Positions 23,456 to 31,542 of a DNA stretch of 39,728 nucleotides are shown here, piece after piece (within the stretch, counting starts at the first letter, position 1; each line of letters begins with the position of its first letter). The notes below the pieces were generated by a model. It searched no databases. It saw nothing but the letters and a program-made list of their open reading frames with translations, and was not told where the DNA came from. This stretch comes from Acidimicrobiales bacterium. Its GTDB lineage: Bacteria; Actinomycetota; Acidimicrobiia; Acidimicrobiales; Acidimicrobilacustridaceae. The DNA is taken from positions 1 to 39,728 of the forward strand of contig JANZZE010000005.1 of the NCBI GenBank assembly GCA_026419545.1, written 5' to 3'. Both the position numbers and the translations under genes were made by a program.

Positions 23456-24256
23456 GTGCTCGAGTGTGTGATCAACATCAGTGAGGGCCGCGACCATGCT
23501 GCCATCGAAACAACCTCGCGAGCGGCCCTCGGCGAGTTGCTCGATGTCCACACTGACCCCGACCACAACCGGTCGGTACTCACCGTCGTGGGTGAAGCGG
23601 CGGCGCGAGCCATCACCATTGCCGCAGTCCTCCGACTCGACTTGCGAAAGCATGAGGGCGTACACCCCAGGATCGGCGTGGTCGACGTCGTCCCTTTCGT
23701 ACCGCTCGGCCAAGCGACGATGGCTGACGCCGTCGCCGCTCGCGATGCTTTCGCCCAGTGGGCTGGCGACGAACTGGGCCTTCCTTGTTTTCTCTACGGA
23801 CCAGAACGCTCCCTACCCGAGGTCCGCCGCGGTGCGTGGACGTCGATCAAGCCTGACACCGGACCCAACCAGCCGCATTTGACCGCAGGAGCTTGCGCTG
23901 TTGGCGCTCGAGGCGTCCTCGTCGCTTACAACCTTTGGCTCGATGGAGACGATGTGACCACTGCCCGCCGAATCGCCCGCGAACTACGAGGCCCCGCAGT
24001 GCGGGCACTGGGGTTCGCCGTCACGGGTGGCGTGCAAGTCTCGATGAATTTGATCGATCCACTGCAGACCGGGCCGGCCGAGGTGTACGACCTCGTGGCC
24101 AGCAAGGCTCCAATCCGCCGCGCTGAGCTCGTCGGACTCGTTCCCGCCGCCGTTCTCGAACGAATCGACCCTCGACGATGGGAAGAACTCGATCTCGACG
24201 AATCACGAACAATCGAAGCACGTTTGCATGAGCTGGGGCTCAACGGCTCAGCGTGA
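23456..24256 (+). CDS. Glutamate formimidoyltransferase-family protein
   Basis: 266 residues from GTG 23456; the frame extends upstream, but LECVINISEGRD is the characteristic N-terminus of the family. In histidine degradation the enzyme moves the formimino group of N-formimino-glutamate to tetrahydrofolate. Motifs seen include DPDHNRSVLTVVG, KHEGVHPRIGVVDVVPFVP and PNQPHLTAGACAVGARGVLVAYN. The protein lacks the cyclodeaminase half of bifunctional FTCD and is shorter than the full transferase (about 320), as in many actinobacterial copies. No hut genes are nearby, so the physiological substrate is uncertain. Confidence 0.85.
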   Translation: MLECVINISEGRDHAAIETTSRAALGELLDVHTDPDHNRSVLTVVGEAAARAITIAAVLRLDLRKHEGVHPRIGVVDVVPFVPLGQATMADAVAARDAFAQWAGDELGLPCFLYGPERSLPEVRRGAWTSIKPDTGPNQPHLTAGACAVGARGVLVAYNLWLDGDDVTTARRIARELRGPAVRALGFAVTGGVQVSMNLIDPLQTGPAEVYDLVASKAPIRRAELVGLVPAAVLERIDPRRWEELDLDESRTIEARLHELGLNGSA

Positions 24257-24334
24257 CGGGACACTGCATATCAGGCGCGCCCTCGCGGCAGTGAAGCCCG
24301 GAAATCCGAGCGCAACAAGCGCCGGCACTCAAGG

Positions 24335-24616
24335 TCACGCCGTGGCATTCGCTGCAGCGGCTGCTCGGGCCAAGGCCCGTTGGCGACGGATTCGCCGGCG
24401 TTCACGCTCGCTCATCCCACCCCAGATGCCGAACTTCTCGCCGTTGGCAAGGGCGTACTCAAGGCATTCCTCGCGCACGACGCAGCCCTTGCAGACCTCC
24501 TTGGCTTCTTTGGTGGACGCACCCCGCTCCGGGAAAAATAGATCGGGATCGACCCCGAGGCAGTTCGCAAAGTCCTGCCACGACTTGTCCAAAGGCCTGT
24601 CGGTCGCGCTCTGCAT
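24335..24616 (-). CDS. WhiB-family regulator, WhmD/WhiB2-like
   Basis: 93 residues. Cluster ligands Cys19, Cys42, Cys45 and Cys51 (C-x22-C-x2-C-x5-C) are followed by LEYALANGEKFGIWGGMSERERRRIRRQR. The FFPE-G-ST-EAK-VC-GC pattern and FGIWGG turn are characteristic of WhmD/WhiB2, which controls septation in mycobacteria and sporulation in streptomycetes. Two adjacent ATGs (24619 and 24616) are possible; the second is favoured because AGGAGGAGG lies 7 bases before it. It is transcribed divergently from the spermidine-synthase-like gene across a 274-base regulatory region with two palindromes. Confidence 0.92.
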   Translation of the reverse strand: MQSATDRPLDKSWQDFANCLGVDPDLFFPERGASTKEAKEVCKGCVVREECLEYALANGEKFGIWGGMSERERRRIRRQRALARAAAAANATA

Positions 24617-24752
24617 CATTCGGCCTCCTCCTGGTTACCCCCGCCCGTACAAGCCACTTCGCCGCGACTTACCATGAAGCAACACCGGACAGCGATAGCA
24701 CTCGGTTTGAGCGCTTCTCCCATCCAGTAGGCCCCGAAGCAACCGCTGCGAC

Positions 24753-24795
24753 GATGTGGCCCATACCACATCTGTAATTACAACGGTGTGATAAT
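24753..24795. promoter_or_regulatory. Divergent control region with CRP-like dyad, palindrome and -10s
   Basis: GATGTGG (24753-24759) and CCACATC (24766-24772) form a perfect dyad whose TGTGG-N6-CCACA core has the half-site spacing of CRP/FNR-family boxes (TGTGA-N6-TCACA). Next to it is the 10-bp palindrome TGTAATTACA (24773-24782). GATAAT (24790-24795, plus) and TGTAAT (24782-24777, minus) are good -10 candidates, so the dyad would centre near -40 for the plus-strand transcript and lie just past the minus-strand start. The rest of 24617-24890 shows a T-run (24825-24830) but no gene. Confidence 0.4.
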
Positions 24796-24890
24796 GGCCC
24801 GGTTTGGCTCACAGCGCAAGGGGGTTTTTTGATTTCCACACACTCTCGTCCCGTTCTCCGGGCTCCGATCAGATCTGGTAAACGTCAAGC

Positions 24891-27311
24891 GTGACGAAGT
24901 CCGTTTCCAGCGGGCATGAAGAACCCGAATCAATCCGCGTTCCTACGCGTGCGCGGCTAACACTTGCGCTGTTCGTCATCGCTTCGTTCCTGAGCGCTTC
25001 GCTGCTGTTCCTCGTTCAGCCGCTTGCCACCAAGATGCTCTTGCCACTTCTCGGTGGAACACCTTCGGTGTGGAACACGGCGATGGTCTTCTTCCAGGGC
25101 GCACTGCTCGCGGGTTACAGCCTGGCGCACCTGACACTCACCCGCTGGGGACCTCGGCGCCAATCACTGGCCCAACTTGGTCTGCTCGCAGTGCCCTGCC
25201 TCCTGCTACCGATCGGCCTTCCCGACGGCTGGGAACCGCCGACTTCTGGTTCACCGGTGATATGGACCTTGCTCTCACTCGCCGTGATGATCGGTGCGCC
25301 GTTTCTCATGCTGTCGACTTCGAGCCCCACGCTGCAGCGGTGGTTCTCGGCAACCAACCATCCGCATGCCGCCGACCCCTATTTCCTGTATGCCGCCGGC
25401 AATGCCGGCAGCCTGGGCGCCCTCCTTGGTTACCCGCTCGTTCTCGAACCAATGCTCGCTCTCGACACGCAAGCACGTTTTTGGTCAATTGGGTATGCCG
25501 TGTTCGTCGGTCTGTCAGTCGCCTGCGCGTTGCTCCTCCGGCGGGAAACTCGTCTACGAAGTTCCAATCCGGCCGACACAGCCGAACCCAGAACCTCCGA
25601 ACAGTCAGAAACGATTCATGAAAGTGCAGGGGGCGCCGAGGAAACGTGCGCGCCGGGAACTCAAGGCATCCGTCCCACCATCGATATTCGGACCCGTTTG
25701 AGGTGGATCGGGCTTGCAGCGATCCCATCAGCGCTGATGCTCGGTGTTACCCATCACATCGCAACCGATATAGCCTCAATGCCGCTGCTTTGGGTTATCC
25801 CTCTGTCGGCTTACCTGGTGACGTTCATAATTGCGTTCGGAAGCCGATCTACCCGTCCATCCACTATCGCCGCCCGAATCCTCAAGCTCCTGGCGGTCCC
25901 ACTTGCCCTCAGTTTTCTGGGCTTCATCAGCTCGATTTGGTTCGAACTCCCCCTACACCTGGGGGTGTTCGTTTGCGCTGCGATGGTGGCGCACGGACGG
26001 CTCGCGAGCGAGCGACCAGCTGCTGACCATCTAACTGAGTTCTATCTGTTGTTGGCGATTGGAGGGGTTATCGGCGGAATTCTCACCGCCCTGATTGCAC
26101 CACAGCTATTTTCTTCGGTCCTTGAGTATCCGCTCGCCATCGTGGCTTCTTTAGCAATCCTTCCTCGGTCAATATTTACCAATAGACCCGGTATACGTCA
26201 GAAGAGCCTCGGTGATCACGAGGTGATCACCGCCAACCAACCAGGCAGGGATCGCCTCCGGTTCGGTTTACCAAGACTCGAAGGAAGAGCACGGGTCGCC
26301 GTCCTTGGAGCGGTAGCGACCGCTCTCGCCATCGCAAGTGTGGCAATCCGGAGCGAAGGCACCCACCAGGCCCTCACAGTTGCGATCATCGTGGCATCGC
26401 TAGCAATCGGCGGTGCCTATGCCCTCGCCCGCACATCGACCGGCTATGCCAGCACCATCGCCGTGGTACTTGGGATCGCAATACTCGTCCCCGCCAACCC
26501 TACGCGGTACAGCGAGCGGACATTTTTCGGTATCCACCGTGTCTACGAAGATCAAACTGCCGGAGGGCGCCATGTCCTCACCAACGGACGCACCGTTCAC
26601 GGGATGGAGGACTTCACCGGTCCAAACGCTGGCATACCACTCACCTATTTCCACCCAACCGGCCCAATCGGTCAGTGGTTCGAGTCCAACTCAACCCGAG
26701 AGAAACCATGGTCAGTAGGAGTGATCGGCCTGGGCTCCGGCGCGCTTGCCTGGTATGGCCGTCCAGGTGACACCTTCACCTACTACGAGATCGATCCAGC
26801 CGTGACCCGCATCGCGAAGAACCCCGAACTGTTCACCTTCATCCCAAAATCCAAGGCCGAGGTCGAAATCGTAATCGGCGACGGTCGGCTCGCTCTTGCT
26901 GACGCGACCGACGCCCGTTATGACTTGCTTGTCATCGACGCGTTCAGTTCGGATGCTATTCCGCTCCATCTCATGACACGCGAGGCGCTACAACTCTACG
27001 TGGACCGCCTGACAGACACCGGAGTGATCGCCTTTCACATCTCGAACCGTTATTTCGATTTCGAGCCAGTGCTGACCCGGCTGGCTGACGACCTGGCAAT
27101 CTACGGGGTGATCCAATCTGATGTGGCCACCCCAGAACAGTCCGCCGAAGGCAAGCTCGACGCCACTTGGGTCCTGCTCGCACGGAGCCCCGACCACCTC
27201 TCCCCGGTGGCCACCTCAGGCAAGTGGCGCACGCTCGAAGGTCCATCAGGAGCACCGCTTTGGACTGACCAGTACTCCGACCTGCTCCACGTCTTTCGCT
27301 GGGGAGGATGA
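24891..27311 (+). CDS. Multi-pass membrane protein fused to a spermidine-synthase-like domain
   Basis: 806 residues from GTG 24891. Roughly the first 550 residues hold a dozen or more membrane helices, beginning LFVIASFLSASLLFLVQPLATKMLLPLLGG, a start typical of the fused MFS/spermidine synthase family. The last 200 residues are a Rossmann methyltransferase-like domain with VIGLGSGALAWYG (about 606-618), YYEIDP and GDGRLAL. The DAFSSDAIPLHLMT loop replaces the DSTDPxGP-type loop of true spermidine synthases, so polyamine synthesis is doubtful. A polar insert (about residues 225-265) splits the membrane part. Substrate unknown. It is divergent from the WhiB2-like gene; the stop codon overlaps an ATG (ATGA at 27308). 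Confidence 0.85.
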   Translation: MTKSVSSGHEEPESIRVPTRARLTLALFVIASFLSASLLFLVQPLATKMLLPLLGGTPSVWNTAMVFFQGALLAGYSLAHLTLTRWGPRRQSLAQLGLLAVPCLLLPIGLPDGWEPPTSGSPVIWTLLSLAVMIGAPFLMLSTSSPTLQRWFSATNHPHAADPYFLYAAGNAGSLGALLGYPLVLEPMLALDTQARFWSIGYAVFVGLSVACALLLRRETRLRSSNPADTAEPRTSEQSETIHESAGGAEETCAPGTQGIRPTIDIRTRLRWIGLAAIPSALMLGVTHHIATDIASMPLLWVIPLSAYLVTFIIAFGSRSTRPSTIAARILKLLAVPLALSFLGFISSIWFELPLHLGVFVCAAMVAHGRLASERPAADHLTEFYLLLAIGGVIGGILTALIAPQLFSSVLEYPLAIVASLAILPRSIFTNRPGIRQKSLGDHEVITANQPGRDRLRFGLPRLEGRARVAVLGAVATALAIASVAIRSEGTHQALTVAIIVASLAIGGAYALARTSTGYASTIAVVLGIAILVPANPTRYSERTFFGIHRVYEDQTAGGRHVLTNGRTVHGMEDFTGPNAGIPLTYFHPTGPIGQWFESNSTREKPWSVGVIGLGSGALAWYGRPGDTFTYYEIDPAVTRIAKNPELFTFIPKSKAEVEIVIGDGRLALADATDARYDLLVIDAFSSDAIPLHLMTREALQLYVDRLTDTGVIAFHISNRYFDFEPVLTRLADDLAIYGVIQSDVATPEQSAEGKLDATWVLLARSPDHLSPVATSGKWRTLEGPSGAPLWTDQYSDLLHVFRWGG

Positions 27312-27406
27312 ATCGCCCAGCCAAACGGGGTCAGCCACGCCAGCTCGTCGGCCAACCCGGGAGAGTTGAGCTCGGGGGAACAACTAGCTCGGTACGCGGT
27401 GTCACG

Positions 27407-27913
27407 ATGGTCGCCATGGTGATCGAGACATGGAGAGGAGACATCACGACTCTGGAAGTCGACGCGATCGTCAACGCTGCCAACTCGTCACTCCGGCGAG
27501 GCGCGGGGGTCTGCGGGGCGATCTTCGCCGGCGCCGGTCCAGAACTCGACGAGGCATGCGCGGCGATCGGCTACTGCGCGCCCGGCGATGCCGTCGTCAC
27601 TCCCGGATTCGGCCTACCCTCCCGATGGATCGTGCACACAGTGGGACCGGTGTGGCAAGGAGGTAACGCAGGAGAAGACACACTGCTGGAGTCCTGCTAT
27701 CGGCGTTCCATGGAGGCTGCCGTAGCAGTCGGCGCACGGTCGATCGCTTTCCCCGCCATTTCGACCGGTGTCTTTGGATTCCCACCAGAGAGAGCCGCTT
27801 GCATCGCCGTTGCCACGGTCAAGTCAACGAGTATCCCAGAGCTCGATCGTGTCATACTCGTCGCCTTCGACGACCCAACCTATGGGTATTACCGGCGGTT
27901 GTTAGCTGGATGA
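27407..27913 (+). CDS. Macrodomain protein, ADP-ribose-binding
   Basis: 168 residues from ATG 27407 (ATG 27416 also possible). The fold is recognisable from WRGDITTLEVDAIVNAANSS, the loop RRGAGVCGAIFAGAG, and ISTGVFGFPPERA. MacroD-type enzymes remove ADP-ribose from proteins or hydrolyse O-acetyl-ADP-ribose; their catalytic loop usually reads GGGV-D-GAIH. Here the Asp is Cys and the His is Phe, so binding is likely but hydrolysis by the standard route is doubtful. An in-frame ATG at 27308 overlaps the previous gene's stop as ATGA; it would add 33 residues of low-complexity sequence not seen in the family, so the shorter form is preferred, though coupling remains possible. Confidence 0.85.
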   Translation: MVAMVIETWRGDITTLEVDAIVNAANSSLRRGAGVCGAIFAGAGPELDEACAAIGYCAPGDAVVTPGFGLPSRWIVHTVGPVWQGGNAGEDTLLESCYRRSMEAAVAVGARSIAFPAISTGVFGFPPERAACIAVATVKSTSIPELDRVILVAFDDPTYGYYRRLLAG

Positions 27914-27934
27914 CATCAAGCTAGGCCGGGAGGT

Positions 27935-27948
27935 CGGGATCAGTCCCG
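27935..27948. terminator. Small hairpin between convergent genes
   Basis: CGGGA-TCAG-TCCCG in the 56-base gap between the convergent macrodomain and VWA genes. A weak bidirectional terminator candidate; no T-run. Confidence 0.3.
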
Positions 27949-27969
27949 CCATTCTCGACAGCTCCGAGG

Positions 27970-30027
27970 TCAGCCGACGCGACGACCTCTCAGGAGCTTG
28001 CGCCGCTGCTCGATGAAGTCGACGAGCACATAGTCGCCGAGCGTCTCAGGAGTAGTGAAGAACGCCCTACCTCGGTTCAGTCGGGTCAGCTGTTCGACGA
28101 AATGGCGCAGATGCTGTGTCGGGTCCAGCATGAAGGTGTTGATGCGGATCCCTTCCCTGGTGCAACGCACCACTTCCCGCAACGTCGCGTCGACTGTTTC
28201 CTGCACTGGCGGATAGTTGAAGAAGACGTCACCCGATGGAGTGATGTGGGCAGTCGGTTCGCCGTCGGTGATCATGATGATCTGCTTCGTCCCGGATTGG
28301 CGGGCAAGCAACAACCGTGAAATCGAGAAGGCATGCTGCATGTTGGTCCCGTACACGAAATCCCACGAAACCTCCGGGAGCTGTTCAGCTTTTAGTTCTC
28401 GCGCCACTTCGGAGAACCCGACGATCGCGAGGTAGTCACGCGGGTATTGCATCGAGATCAGCGAGTGCAGCGCCATCGCGACCTTCTTGGCGGGCAAGAA
28501 ATTGTCACGCATCGGCATTGAGAGCGACAGGTCGAGCATCAACACCGTCGAAGTCCGGACGAGATGCTCGGTTCGCTCGACTTCGAAATCATCAGGGGTC
28601 AGCCGAACCGGAGTGCCACCACCCGTCCGGCGGATCGCGTTCCGAACGGTTCTCTCAATGTGGAGGTTGAATGGGTCGCCCCATTCGAAGGGCTTGGTGG
28701 AGTACTCACGCTCGTGCCCTGCGCCCGTTCGTTGCAGTTCATGTTTCGCGAGGCGATCATTGCTCAGCTTCTTGAACAGATCAGCAAGTGCGTTCTGACC
28801 GATACGACGGATTCCGCGTGGTGTCAGCTCGAACCGACCCTCCCGATTCTCTATCAAACCAGCTTCTTCCAGCATCCTGGTGAGCTCCGACATGCGCTCG
28901 AGTGACTGGGCAGCCTCATCGCCTAGCAGTTCCCGCGCCCGGTCGAGATCTACCTCGGCGAGAGCTCCCGGATTGGTCGCGCCGCGCAGGAGGTTCTCGA
29001 GCTGATCGATGTCACTGAGCTCACGCATCATCGCTGCCGCTTCGGCAAAGTCCAACGGGTCCTCGCCATAGAAGTCGTATCGGCGATTCCAGCCCAGGTC
29101 CGGGAACATCTGACGCAGGTTCTGCCCGAGCTGGTCGACCTGCCAGCGCAAGTCCATGTCCTCGAGCAACTGCTCGGCCAGGCCCTGGAGCTGCGCGCGC
29201 TGCTCAGGCGTCATCGAGTTGAGCAAGGCCTGCATAGCAGCCATGCGTTGAGCCATGACCTCGAGCAACTCGTCGAGATTCCGTGGGCTTTCGGGGAAGA
29301 AATCACCGAAGCGGCGCATGAAACCCTCAAAGTCAGGTTCTTCCCCGCGTCTGCGCTGCTCGAGCATCTGGTTCAGCTCGCTCAGCATGTCCTTCATCCG
29401 CTGCAGGTCCTGGGGCGTAACGTTGGCCATCGCCCCTGCCATCTGGTTGAAATAGCTCTGCACGATCTGCTGGCGCAGCCTGCCGAGTAGTTGGTCAAAC
29501 CGTTGCTGTGCTTCCGACGAAGTGAACTCGTAGTGCTGAAGATCCCGCACCATGCCGGCGAGGTCCGGTGACAGCGTGTCGAGCTGTCGGTGTTTCTCTG
29601 TGACCGACTGTCGTGTCAACTCCTGACGCCGCGGATCGTCACTTTGGTCAGCATCACTGACAAGCCGGTCGAGTGCCTCGCGTTCGAGGTCGACAACATC
29701 CCGTAACTCTTGGGCAATGTCGTCATACACCCCTCCGAGGTTGTACTGCTCCATTCGGTCTATCCGGCGACGACGAAGCTTCTCCAACATCTCGCGCAAC
29801 CCCATGAGCTGGTCGCCGTTGCGATCCGAAAAGCCCGACTGAAGCATTCGTCGGAGCGCTGCGTTCAGGTCACCGTGATAGAGCAGGTCGTCGTTGATCT
29901 CGGCAAAGACATCAAAGGCGTCAAGCTCAAACCCCACCTGAGTGCCGTCCCAGCGCGAGTAGCGGAACCGACCTCCGGGCCGAACAAGCTTCGGGATGTC
30001 TCCGGGGCGGTCGCTCGAGCCACGCAT
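27970..30027 (-). CDS. VWA-domain protein, partner of the MoxR-like AAA+ ATPase
   Basis: 685 residues. A long, charged, helix-rich N-terminal part (about 50-400, with many Met/Gln/Leu heptad-like stretches) precedes a C-terminal von Willebrand A domain. The metal-ion-dependent adhesion site is intact: DLSLSM (DxSxS, near residue 498), a downstream Thr region, and ITDGEP. Cytoplasmic, without signal peptide or membrane helix. MoxR AAA+ ATPases and VWA proteins act together as chaperone or metal-insertion machines, as in magnesium chelatase. The likely partner, 32262-33668, is on the same strand but separated by two opposite-strand genes. ATG 30027 follows TAGCCT by 6 bases. Confidence 0.88.
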   Translation of the reverse strand: MRGSSDRPGDIPKLVRPGGRFRYSRWDGTQVGFELDAFDVFAEINDDLLYHGDLNAALRRMLQSGFSDRNGDQLMGLREMLEKLRRRRIDRMEQYNLGGVYDDIAQELRDVVDLEREALDRLVSDADQSDDPRRQELTRQSVTEKHRQLDTLSPDLAGMVRDLQHYEFTSSEAQQRFDQLLGRLRQQIVQSYFNQMAGAMANVTPQDLQRMKDMLSELNQMLEQRRRGEEPDFEGFMRRFGDFFPESPRNLDELLEVMAQRMAAMQALLNSMTPEQRAQLQGLAEQLLEDMDLRWQVDQLGQNLRQMFPDLGWNRRYDFYGEDPLDFAEAAAMMRELSDIDQLENLLRGATNPGALAEVDLDRARELLGDEAAQSLERMSELTRMLEEAGLIENREGRFELTPRGIRRIGQNALADLFKKLSNDRLAKHELQRTGAGHEREYSTKPFEWGDPFNLHIERTVRNAIRRTGGGTPVRLTPDDFEVERTEHLVRTSTVLMLDLSLSMPMRDNFLPAKKVAMALHSLISMQYPRDYLAIVGFSEVARELKAEQLPEVSWDFVYGTNMQHAFSISRLLLARQSGTKQIIMITDGEPTAHITPSGDVFFNYPPVQETVDATLREVVRCTREGIRINTFMLDPTQHLRHFVEQLTRLNRGRAFFTTPETLGDYVLVDFIEQRRKLLRGRRVG

Positions 30028-30033
30028 CTCCTC

Positions 30034-30039
30034 AGGCTA
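30034..30039 (-). promoter_or_regulatory. Leaderless -10 of the VWA gene
   Basis: TAGCCT on the minus strand (complement of 30034-30039), 6 bases before ATG 30027. A GAGGAG directly abuts the ATG, too close for normal Shine-Dalgarno use. Confidence 0.4.
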
Positions 30040-30113
30040 TCGTCCGCCCAACGCTCGTCGACCCGCCGCTAGGGTGCGGATGGGCGAGCCACGTTGGAGG
30101 GTGAGCAGGAACA

Positions 30114-31343
30114 ATGAGTGAGTTCCCGGACGACTTCTGGTGGGGATCGGCCGCATCCTCCACCCAGACCGAAGGCGCAGCACCCCGCAGTGACTACTTC
30201 CGCTGGGAACAAGCGGGCAAAGCACCCAGATCACGCGACGGCAACGGATTCGCCAGGCGCTTTCGCGAGGACTTCGAGTTGTTCGCCAGCTACGGACTCA
30301 CCCATCACAGGCTCTCGATCGAATGGGCTCGGGTCGAACCCTTCGAAGGAAAGCACGACGCGGCTGCCGTTGAGCACTACACAGAGGTGCTCGAAGCTGC
30401 TCGGAAAGCAGGAATCAAGATCTGGGTCTGCCTGCACCACTTCTCCTTACCCGGCTGGTTCAGCGAAGACATGGGCGGATTCCTCGACGACAAGGCGCGC
30501 GGCTATTACTGGGCGCGCCATGTCGATTGGATGGGCGAAACGTTCGGCGACCTGGTGTTCGGATGGAAACCAATCAATGAACCGGTGGCCTATGCCGGTG
30601 CGGGCTGGTTGCTCGGTGGGCTTCCGCCGGGGAAAACCGACCCCACCGAGTTCCCGAAAGCACTTCGCGCCATCCATCTCGCCAACCACGAGGCATGGCG
30701 CTTGCTCCGCTCCGGCGGCAAGCCCGTGAGCACGATCATGAACCTGTCTCCCGTGTACCCCGGCGTCCGATCTCGCGACACCACCGAGCGTGAGCGGGCA
30801 GAGGCGATCGCCCGACTCTTCGACGACGTCTTGTGGACGTCGTGGATACGGGCGCTCCGAGATGGCGTACTCGCGGTACCGGGCTTGCCAGAAGAGGAAA
30901 TCCCGGAGATGGCTGGTTCGTTCGACTACATCGGGTTCTCCTACTACAACGCCATGACCGTGTATGCGGACATGGGAGTCGGCCCCTATCCAGCCGACGC
31001 CAAGGTCGGACCAATGGGCTATGCACCCTGGCCAGAGGGCCTTGGCATCGTGTTGCGCCGGCTACACGACGAACTGCCCGGACGCAGCTTCCTCGTCGCC
31101 GAATGTGGATTTGGGACCGACGACGACGAGTGGCGCACCTCTTTGCTGCGCGACTCCATCGAACAGGTTGCTGGAGCGCTCGCGGACGGCATCGACGTAC
31201 GCGGATTCTTTCATTGGACTGCCGTCGACAACTACGAATGGTCTCACGGGTACGACGTGCAATTCGGGCTGTTCGACCGAGATCGGAATCCCAAGGGCAG
31301 CGCAGAGCTCGCACGCGAGTACGCGACGCAGAAGCGCCGATGA
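30114..31343 (+). CDS. Glycoside hydrolase family 1 (beta-glucosidase-like)
   Basis: 409 residues, slightly shorter than usual GH1 enzymes (about 440-470). The N-terminus FPDDFWWGSAASSTQTEG is the family signature. Acid/base Glu156 in INEP and nucleophile Glu330 in VAECGFG are present, and the late HWTAVDNYEWSHGYDVQFGLF closes the barrel. It hydrolyses beta-glucosides or related beta-glycosides in the cytoplasm; there is no signal peptide. The second motif reads ECG rather than the common ENG. ATG 30114 has AGGA close upstream. It lies between the two halves of the AAA+/VWA pair, on the opposite strand. Confidence 0.92.
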   Translation: MSEFPDDFWWGSAASSTQTEGAAPRSDYFRWEQAGKAPRSRDGNGFARRFREDFELFASYGLTHHRLSIEWARVEPFEGKHDAAAVEHYTEVLEAARKAGIKIWVCLHHFSLPGWFSEDMGGFLDDKARGYYWARHVDWMGETFGDLVFGWKPINEPVAYAGAGWLLGGLPPGKTDPTEFPKALRAIHLANHEAWRLLRSGGKPVSTIMNLSPVYPGVRSRDTTERERAEAIARLFDDVLWTSWIRALRDGVLAVPGLPEEEIPEMAGSFDYIGFSYYNAMTVYADMGVGPYPADAKVGPMGYAPWPEGLGIVLRRLHDELPGRSFLVAECGFGTDDDEWRTSLLRDSIEQVAGALADGIDVRGFFHWTAVDNYEWSHGYDVQFGLFDRDRNPKGSAELAREYATQKRR

Positions 31344-31427
31344 GAAGGCGAGCGCGCCGGCAATCGATGGTCCAGTCCTCTCGCCGGTGACCAGGCAGTG
31401 ATCCTTCGCCCCGATTGATCGTGTCGG

Positions 31428-31443
31428 GGTGCCTTCGAGCACC
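31428..31443. terminator. Hairpin downstream of the GH1 gene
   Basis: GGTGC-CTTCGA-GCACC in the 199-base gap between the GH1 gene and rpiA. No T-run; a weak terminator candidate. Nothing else is seen in 31344-31542. Confidence 0.3.
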
Positions 31444-31542
31444 TCACCCCCATTCGGCGCGAACCAAACCACCAGCCTCCTCGGCAGAAGGCGCCTATCG
31501 GCTGACGGGCGGCGTGAGTGGATGGCATGACATGCTGGCGGA

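Noticed and set aside
24821-24836. GGGGG-TTTTTT run as an intrinsic terminator
   Set aside because: No stable stem immediately before the T-run, and it lies inside a divergent promoter region.
27308-27406. ATG at 27308 overlapping the preceding stop as start of the macrodomain gene
   Set aside because: The GGGGAGG directly abuts the ATG, too close to act as its ribosome site, and the 33 added residues are low-complexity; kept only as an alternative.
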